The translations under genes and the position numbers were made by a program. Below, in pieces: positions 4,892-8,724 of a DNA stretch of 8,724 bases; the first letter of the stretch is position 1; each line of letters opens with the position of its first letter. This stretch comes from Geodermatophilaceae bacterium. GTDB taxonomy: Bacteria; Actinomycetota; Actinomycetes; Mycobacteriales; Geodermatophilaceae. The stretch lies in assembly GCA_013814015.1 (NCBI GenBank), contig JACCQS010000228.1, positions 1 to 8,724 on the forward strand. The letters are read 5' to 3'. Under the pieces are notes generated by a model that saw only the letters and a list, made by a program, of their open reading frames with translations, had not been told where the DNA came from and ran no database searches.

Positions 4892-6448
4892 TCAGCGGCG
4901 ACGGCTTGCGGTACCGAACATTCGTCGGCCGATCGCACTGCCAGCCGAGCGCAGGAAGGACTTGAACGCGCCGGAGGCGACGATCTGTTCGACGATCGAG
5001 GGTTCGGGCTTGATCTCACGTGCCCGCTCGTTGCGGCCCGGTGTGCGCGTGGGCGCAGCCGCGGTCTCTGGCGGATCGTTCTCGGCCGTGCCGTGGACCT
5101 TGGCCGAGAGTCGCTCGTAGGCCGACTCCCGGTCGATCTCCTGGGCGTACTTCGCGTGCAGAACCGAACCATTGATCGCGGCTTGCACGACGTCGGCAGG
5201 GGCCGGTGCCATCAGGGAGCGCGGGGCGGGCATGCGGCACCAGGCGACCGGTGTCGGCGCGCCCTGCTCCGACAGAACCGTGACCACGGCTTCGCCGGTT
5301 CCGAGTTGGGTCAGCGCCTGTTCGAGTTCGTAGTCCTCGGTGATCGGATACGTACGGACTGTTTTGCGCAGTGCATCAGCATCAGCCGGGGTGTACGCGC
5401 GCAACGCATGCTGCACGCGGTTGCCGAGCTGGGCGAGCACGTCGTCGGGGACGTCGGACGGGCGCTGAGTCACGAAGAACACGCCGATTGCCTTGGACCG
5501 GACCAGGCGCACCGTCTGGCTGACCGCGTCCAGAAAGGCCGGCGACGCGTCGTGAAACAGCAGGTGCGCCTCGTCGAAGAAGAAGACCAGCTTGGGCTTG
5601 TCGAGGTCGCCGACCTCGGGCAACTCCTCGTACAGGTCGGCCAGCAGCCACATCAGGAAGGTGGAGAACAGCGCCGGCCGGTTCTGCAGATCGGCGAGTT
5701 CGAGCAGGTTGATGATGCCGCGACCGGGGCAGTCCCCGTCGGAGACCCGGAGCAGGTCGGCGGTGTCCAGCTCGGGCTCACCGAAGAAGTCCTCGGCGCC
5801 CTGCGCGGCCAGCTCGGAGATCTCCCGCAGGATCACCCCTGCGGTGCTCTTCGCGACCCCACCGAGTTGCTTGAGCTCCTTGCTGCCCTCGTCGGAGGTC
5901 AGGTATCCGATCACCGCCCGCAGATCGGCGAGGTCGAGCAGGGCCAGTCCGTTCTTGTCCGCCCAGTGAAAGATGAGCGACAGCGCAGACTCCTGAGTGT
6001 CGTTGAGTCCCAGCACCTTCGACAGCAGAATCGACCCAAAGGAAGTCACCGTCGCACGCAGCGGTGTACCCGTACCCACGCCGCCGAGGGCGAAGAACTG
6101 GGTGGGGTACGCGGTCGGCATCCACGTGCTGTCTCCGGTGTCGCTGATCCGCTGGGCGATCTTGTCGTTGGACTCCCCCGCCACGACGAGCCCGGACAGG
6201 TCACCCTTGATGTCTGGAGCAAACACCGCAACGCCTGCCGCGGAGAGCTGTTCGGCCATCAATTGGAGCGTTTTGGTCTTGCCGGTCCCGGTGGCCCCGG
6301 CGATCAGGCCGTGCCGGTTCAGCATCGCCAGCGGGATCCGTACCCGCGCCTGCGGATCAACTGTGCCGTCGTGCACGACTGCGCCCAACTGCAGCGCCGC
6401 CCCGTTGGAGTCGTAGCCGTGCGCGATCCGCTGAGTGGTTGCTGACAT
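4892..6448 (-). CDS. HerA/YjgR-type ATPase (DUF853 family)
   Basis: This is a 518-residue P-loop ATPase of the HerA-FtsK superfamily, related to E. coli YjgR and, by synteny as I recall it, to M. tuberculosis Rv2510c (533 aa). After an N-terminal beta-rich section (1-48) come Walker A GATGTGKT (51-58), the family segment VFAPDIKGDLSGL (75-87), the helical region SALSLIFHWADKNGL, the DUF853 stretch GRGIINLLELADLQNRPALF (242-261), Walker B LVFFFDEAHLL with Asp292/Glu293, the sensor segment FFVTQRPSDVPDDVL (324-338), and GNRVQHALRAYTP (342-354) with the likely arginine finger region. The final 35 residues are basic and helical. HerA relatives form hexameric DNA-translocating motors, but the cellular job of the DUF853 branch is not established. 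The frame could be extended upstream by 88 codons, but that part is antisense to orn and has no homology character. ATG 6448 gives a family-like start. The gene is divergent from orn. Confidence 0.93.
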   Translation of the reverse strand: MSATTQRIAHGYDSNGAALQLGAVVHDGTVDPQARVRIPLAMLNRHGLIAGATGTGKTKTLQLMAEQLSAAGVAVFAPDIKGDLSGLVVAGESNDKIAQRISDTGDSTWMPTAYPTQFFALGGVGTGTPLRATVTSFGSILLSKVLGLNDTQESALSLIFHWADKNGLALLDLADLRAVIGYLTSDEGSKELKQLGGVAKSTAGVILREISELAAQGAEDFFGEPELDTADLLRVSDGDCPGRGIINLLELADLQNRPALFSTFLMWLLADLYEELPEVGDLDKPKLVFFFDEAHLLFHDASPAFLDAVSQTVRLVRSKAIGVFFVTQRPSDVPDDVLAQLGNRVQHALRAYTPADADALRKTVRTYPITEDYELEQALTQLGTGEAVVTVLSEQGAPTPVAWCRMPAPRSLMAPAPADVVQAAINGSVLHAKYAQEIDRESAYERLSAKVHGTAENDPPETAAAPTRTPGRNERAREIKPEPSIVEQIVASGAFKSFLRSAGSAIGRRMFGTASRRR

Positions 6449-6491
6449 GGGACCGAAATCTAGCCCGCTGCGGTCCAAGTAGGGTGCCAGC
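6449..6491. promoter_or_regulatory. Overlapping divergent promoters of the DUF853 ATPase gene and orn
   Basis: Only 43 bp separate the two start codons. On the plus strand TAGGGT (6480-6485) lies 6 nt before GTG 6492 of orn. On the minus strand TAGATT (6462-6457) lies 8 nt before ATG 6448. Both fit TAnnnT -10 boxes giving leaderless or near-leaderless transcripts. With a 17-bp spacer, each -10 box falls where the other gene's -35 would be, so the promoters share the same DNA. The AGG within TAGGGT could alternatively act as a weak ribosome binding site for orn. Confidence 0.5.
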
Positions 6492-7100
6492 GTGATGAAC
6501 AAGGTCGTTCCCGGGGCACTGGTGTGGGTCGACTGCGAGATGACGGGTCTGGACCTGACCAAGGACGTCATGATCGAGATTGCCGCACTGGTCACCGACG
6601 GCGACCTCAACGTCCTGGGGGACGGCGTGGACCTGGTCATTTCCGCGCCGGATGAACTTCTCGACGGCATGCTGCCGGTGGTGGCCGAGATGCATGCCAG
6701 CTCCGGGCTCACCGACGAGGTACGCGCCTCCAGCGTGACGATCGAACAGGCGCAGGCTCAGGTGCTGGACTACATCCGGGCTTTCGCTCCGCAGCCGCGG
6801 ATGGCGCCGCTGTGTGGTAACTCGATCGGCACCGACCGTGGCTTCATCACCCGCGACATGCCTGAGCTCGACGAGTTTCTGCACTACCGGATGATCGACG
6901 TCTCCTCGATCAAAGAACTCGCCCGCCGGTGGTATCCGCGGGTCTATTTCGGTCAGCCTGCGAAGGGATTAGCACATCGGGCGCTGGCCGACATCCGCGA
7001 GTCGATCCGCGAGCTGGCCTACTACCGACAGACTCTCTTCGTTGCGCCACCGGGCCCCTCGACCCAGCAGGTGCAGCAGATCGCCGCCGCACTGAGCTGA
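6492..7100 (+). CDS. orn: Oligoribonuclease (DEDDh 3'-5' exoribonuclease)
   Basis: Orn degrades the 2- to 5-nt RNAs left by other nucleases, and pGpG from cyclic di-GMP turnover, to mononucleotides in the cytoplasm. The 202-residue product matches the family from end to end. Catalytic residues are present: Asp14 and Glu16 in VWVDCEMTGLD, Asp115 in GNSIGTDRGFI, and His162 and Asp167 in LAHRALADIRES. The family segments HYRMIDVSSIKELARRWYP (131-149) and YFGQPAKGLAHRALADI are also intact. The enzyme normally works as a homodimer. The start is either GTG 6492, which coincides with a leaderless transcription start predicted from TAGGGT, or the adjacent ATG 6495; this changes the protein by one residue. 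M. tuberculosis Orn is slightly longer (acidic C-terminal tail), and this copy stops soon after the conserved PGPST segment. tRNA-His follows in the same direction 91 bp downstream. Confidence 0.97.
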   Translation: MMNKVVPGALVWVDCEMTGLDLTKDVMIEIAALVTDGDLNVLGDGVDLVISAPDELLDGMLPVVAEMHASSGLTDEVRASSVTIEQAQAQVLDYIRAFAPQPRMAPLCGNSIGTDRGFITRDMPELDEFLHYRMIDVSSIKELARRWYPRVYFGQPAKGLAHRALADIRESIRELAYYRQTLFVAPPGPSTQQVQQIAAALS

Positions 7101-7150
7101 GCTGACTGCGATGCTGAGCTGACCCTCGCGAACGGACGGACCCTCTCGGG

Positions 7151-7190
7151 TATCGTCTGCACGTGCTCCTCCGGCCTACCGGAGAGCCAT
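7151..7190 (+). promoter_or_regulatory. tRNA-His promoter -10 box and leader hairpin
   Basis: TATCGT at 7151-7156 is a good -10 candidate, placing the transcript start near 7163 and leaving a leader of under 30 nt. A similar box (TATCGT followed by TCTGCA) precedes tRNA-Lys at almost the same distance. The leader contains CTCCGG-CCTA-CCGGAG (7169-7184), a stable 6-bp stem with a 4-nt loop ending 7 nt before the mature tRNA. It could guide processing at the 5' end. The stretch 7101-7150 contains no gene. An 11-bp sequence, GCTGAGCTGAC, occurs at 7096-7106, over the orn stop codon, and again at 7113-7123. Confidence 0.5.
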
Positions 7191-7191
7191 G

Positions 7192-7267
7192 GTGGGTGTA
7201 GCTCAGCTGGTAGAGCACCTGGTTGTGGTCCAGGGGGCCGCGGGTTCAAGTCCCGTCACTCACCCCA
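7192..7267 (+). tRNA. hisT: tRNA-His(GTG)
   Basis: A complete cloverleaf is visible. The acceptor GTGGGTG (7192-7198) pairs with CACTCAC (7257-7263). The anticodon stem is CCTGG/CCAGG with loop TTGTGGT, giving anticodon GTG at 7225-7227 for His codons CAC and CAT. The T-arm GCGGG-TTCAAGT-CCCGT has one G-U pair. The discriminator base is C (7264), followed by an encoded CCA (7265-7267). The base before position 1 is G (7191), which supplies the G-1 opposite C73 that is the hallmark identity element of tRNA-His, so the mature molecule probably begins at 7191. The convergent ldtB gene stops 33 bp beyond. Confidence 0.98.
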
Positions 7268-7300
7268 CTGCTTCATCCGTGCCTGGACGGGGTGGCGCCG

Positions 7301-8503
7301 CTAGTTCAGGGCGCTGCCCTGCAGCCAGGTTTCCCACGGGATGGCCCAGTCGTAGATGTCGCCGTCAACCGGGCCCAGCGAGGGGCCGCCGTTGACGACC
7401 TCGACCACATCGCCGATCTGGGAGAAGTCGAAGAACCAGGCCGCTCGGCCAGGTTCCAGGTTGATGCAGCCATGCGAGACGTTGCTGTTTCCCTGTTGGG
7501 CCACCGACCAGGGGGCCGCGTGGACGAACTCGCCGTTGTTCGAGATCCGGGTCGCGTACTCGACGGCCGTCTGATAGCCACCGGCGTCCAGGGCCAGTCC
7601 GTACGTCGTGGAGTCCATGACCATGGCTCGTTCCTTGTCGATCACCACATGCGCGCCGCTGCGGGTCGGATTCTCCGGACTGCCCATGCTGACCGGATAG
7701 GTCTGCACGAGGCCGCCATCTGCATAGACCTGCATGGTGTGCGTGGCGGCATCGGCGACCGAGACGTGCGAGGCGCCGATTGTGAAGGCGATGCTCCGGT
7801 CGAGTTGGCCCCAGGCGCCGTTGCCGAGATTGACGCCGTACATGTTCGCGTCCAGGCGCACCTCGGTGTTTGCCGGCCAGTAGACCTGAGGGCGCCAGTG
7901 AACCTCAGTGTCGGAGAACCAGTTCCAACCGCCGACCACTTCGGCCGATGTGGTGACGATGAGATTGCGCTCGGCGGCGGCCCGATCGGTGACCGGCTGG
8001 TCGAAGAAGACCCGGATCGGCATGCCGACGCCGACCGTTGTGCCGTCCAGCGGGCCGATCGAGGGAAAGACCTGCACGGTCGGCGTCGCGGTGTCGAAGG
8101 CCGAGGTCGAAGTCACCTGTTCGCCGTCCTCGCCGGTCGCCTGTGCCGTGATCGTGTAGCTCTCGCCGTAGAGAAGTGGCTCGGTCGGCTGCCACAACGA
8201 CGTCGCCGCTCCCGCTTCGGTCGAGGCCATCGCTCCATCGACTGGCGTGCCGGCGGAGTCCTCGACCGCGACGTCGTCGAGTTCGCCGTAGGTCAGCGCC
8301 ACGAGGATCGCGGTGTCCGGCGAGATGTCGGCCTGACCGTCCTCAGGTAGAACCAGCAGATGCGCGGGTCGGGGAGGGTCGCTGGTCTGACTCTCCGACT
8401 GGTTCCCGAATCCGCCTTCACCGGTGCAGGCGGCCAGCGCCATGACCAGGCCGAACAGCACGACTCGGCCCAGACCTCTGAGCTTGGGTCTCTCCGATCT
8501 CAC
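7301..8503 (-). CDS. ldtB: L,D-transpeptidase lipoprotein, LdtMt2-type
   Basis: The product forms 3-3 (meso-DAP to meso-DAP) cross-links in peptidoglycan outside the membrane, using a tetrapeptide donor; enzymes of this class are targets of carbapenems. The 400-residue protein matches M. tuberculosis LdtMt2 (LppS, 408 aa). It has a signal peptide LGRVVLFGLVMALAAC with lipobox L-A-A-C, so Cys26 should be lipidated and anchor it to the membrane. Two Ig-like domains follow at about 40-140 and 141-245, then a YkuD domain. The YkuD catalytic motif is SHGCIN with His344, Cys346 and Asn348, and FVHAAPWS supplies His328 18 residues before the Cys, as His336/Cys354 do in LdtMt2. The C-terminal subdomain with DWAIPWETW is also intact. 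I chose GTG 8503 because AGAGGAG lies 11 nt upstream and the signal peptide is then of normal length. GTG 8515 is an alternative with the purine run too close. The longer frame to ATG 8650 would cover the promoter. Confidence 0.95.
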   Translation of the reverse strand: MRSERPKLRGLGRVVLFGLVMALAACTGEGGFGNQSESQTSDPPRPAHLLVLPEDGQADISPDTAILVALTYGELDDVAVEDSAGTPVDGAMASTEAGAATSLWQPTEPLLYGESYTITAQATGEDGEQVTSTSAFDTATPTVQVFPSIGPLDGTTVGVGMPIRVFFDQPVTDRAAAERNLIVTTSAEVVGGWNWFSDTEVHWRPQVYWPANTEVRLDANMYGVNLGNGAWGQLDRSIAFTIGASHVSVADAATHTMQVYADGGLVQTYPVSMGSPENPTRSGAHVVIDKERAMVMDSTTYGLALDAGGYQTAVEYATRISNNGEFVHAAPWSVAQQGNSNVSHGCINLEPGRAAWFFDFSQIGDVVEVVNGGPSLGPVDGDIYDWAIPWETWLQGSALN

Positions 8504-8654
8504 TCTGTGATCCACTCCTCTGCCGACCACGGACGAATCGCAGCCGACCTCCACGATATCCCGCAGATCTGACTCGGCCGAGTGGCCGCGCCGAATGAGG
8601 CTGGTGTGGCGCTGATATCGTTCTGCATCGCGGCGTGCCCGGTCGCACACGCAC
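8504..8654. promoter_or_regulatory. Divergent promoter region of ldtB and tRNA-Lys
   Basis: This 151-bp gap holds no gene. On the minus strand TATCGT (8558-8553) would start the ldtB transcript near 8546 and leave a leader of about 43 nt with the ribosome binding site AGAGGAG. On the plus strand TATCGT (8616-8621) lies 39 bp before tRNA-Lys and would start its transcript near 8628. Both boxes occur within GATATCGT. Convincing -35 hexamers are not seen for either. Confidence 0.5.

Positions 8655-8724
<70 letters not shown>

Noticed and set aside
4747..4965. A 72-codon plus-strand frame containing a repeated GRASAGPLV peptide
   Set aside because: The peptide repeat is only the translation of the 28-bp DNA repeat, and the frame runs into the end of the ATPase gene without a ribosome binding site or protein-like composition.
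5093..6445. A 450-codon open frame on the plus strand opposite the DUF853 ATPase gene
   Set aside because: It is the antisense shadow of a gene with intact Walker motifs; its composition (Arg, Gly, Val, Gln rich with no domain) is typical of GC-rich mirror frames.
6449..6712. An 88-codon upstream extension of the DUF853 ATPase frame, antisense to orn
   Set aside because: The extension is low-complexity and Ser/Thr-rich, lies wholly opposite a strongly conserved gene, and the family-like N-terminus begins at ATG 6448.
7261..7294. CACCCC...GGGGTG inverted repeat after tRNA-His as a terminator
   Set aside because: One arm is the 3' acceptor and discriminator sequence of the mature tRNA, the loop is 22 nt and there is no T-tract, so a terminator call is not supported.
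7223..8350. A 375-codon plus-strand frame overlapping tRNA-His and opposite ldtB
   Set aside because: It would start inside the tRNA and run antisense through a clear L,D-transpeptidase; no recognisable motif is present.
8504..8650. A 49-residue N-terminal extension of ldtB to ATG 8650
   Set aside because: It would place the lipoprotein signal peptide internally and would cover the promoter region next to tRNA-Lys; GTG 8503 gives a normal signal peptide and agrees with LdtMt2 length.

Overview
The window is high-GC, densely coded DNA from an actinobacterium, most likely of the order Mycobacteriales (a Gordonia-, Nocardia-, Rhodococcus- or Mycobacterium-type genome). Evidence for this is an L,D-transpeptidase lipoprotein very close to mycobacterial LdtMt2, a BfrB-type ferritin, an actinobacterial oligoribonuclease, and a gene order that, as I recall it, matches the M. 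tuberculosis backbone from accD1 (Rv2502c) through a TetR gene, a DUF853 ATPase (Rv2510c), orn (Rv2511) and hisT to lppS/ldtB (Rv2518c) and lysT. I see no insertion sequence, phage gene, CRISPR array or defence cassette. It reads as a conserved chromosomal core segment, so no clearly new biological system is claimed.

Layout from left to right. Positions 1-383 (minus) hold the first part of accD1, the carboxyltransferase subunit of 3-methylcrotonyl-CoA carboxylase (leucine catabolism). Its promoter appears to be covered by a palindromic operator at 426-441. Positions 497-676 (minus) encode a 59-residue, very basic, cysteine-containing protein. Divergent from it, 814-2018 (plus) holds a BfrB-like ferritin followed after 23 bp by a TetR-family regulator, which is a candidate for binding the accD1 operator. 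Converging on these from 4730 down to 2038 (minus) is a two-gene unit: a single-pass membrane protein with a degenerate NERD-like cytoplasmic domain, then an extended short-chain dehydrogenase/epimerase. Next, 4892-6448 (minus) is a HerA/YjgR-type (DUF853) ATPase, divergent from orn at 6492-7100 (plus) across only 43 bp. tRNA-His(GTG) follows at 7192-7267 (plus). The L,D-transpeptidase lipoprotein gene ldtB lies at 7301-8503 (minus), and tRNA-Lys(CTT) begins at 8655 and runs off the right edge.

The genes are mostly independent housekeeping functions: leucine catabolism, iron storage, nano-RNA turnover, translation and peptidoglycan 3-3 cross-linking. The most informative non-coding signals are the accD1 operator and start-codon choice, several TAnnnT boxes placed so that transcription would begin at or next to the start codon (leaderless genes), a shared herA/orn promoter region, matched TATCGT boxes before both tRNA genes and ldtB, and a 28-bp hairpin-forming direct repeat after the DUF853 gene. 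No gene-free stretch exceeds 300 bp. The longest are 4731-4891 (the repeat) and 8504-8654 (two divergent promoters).
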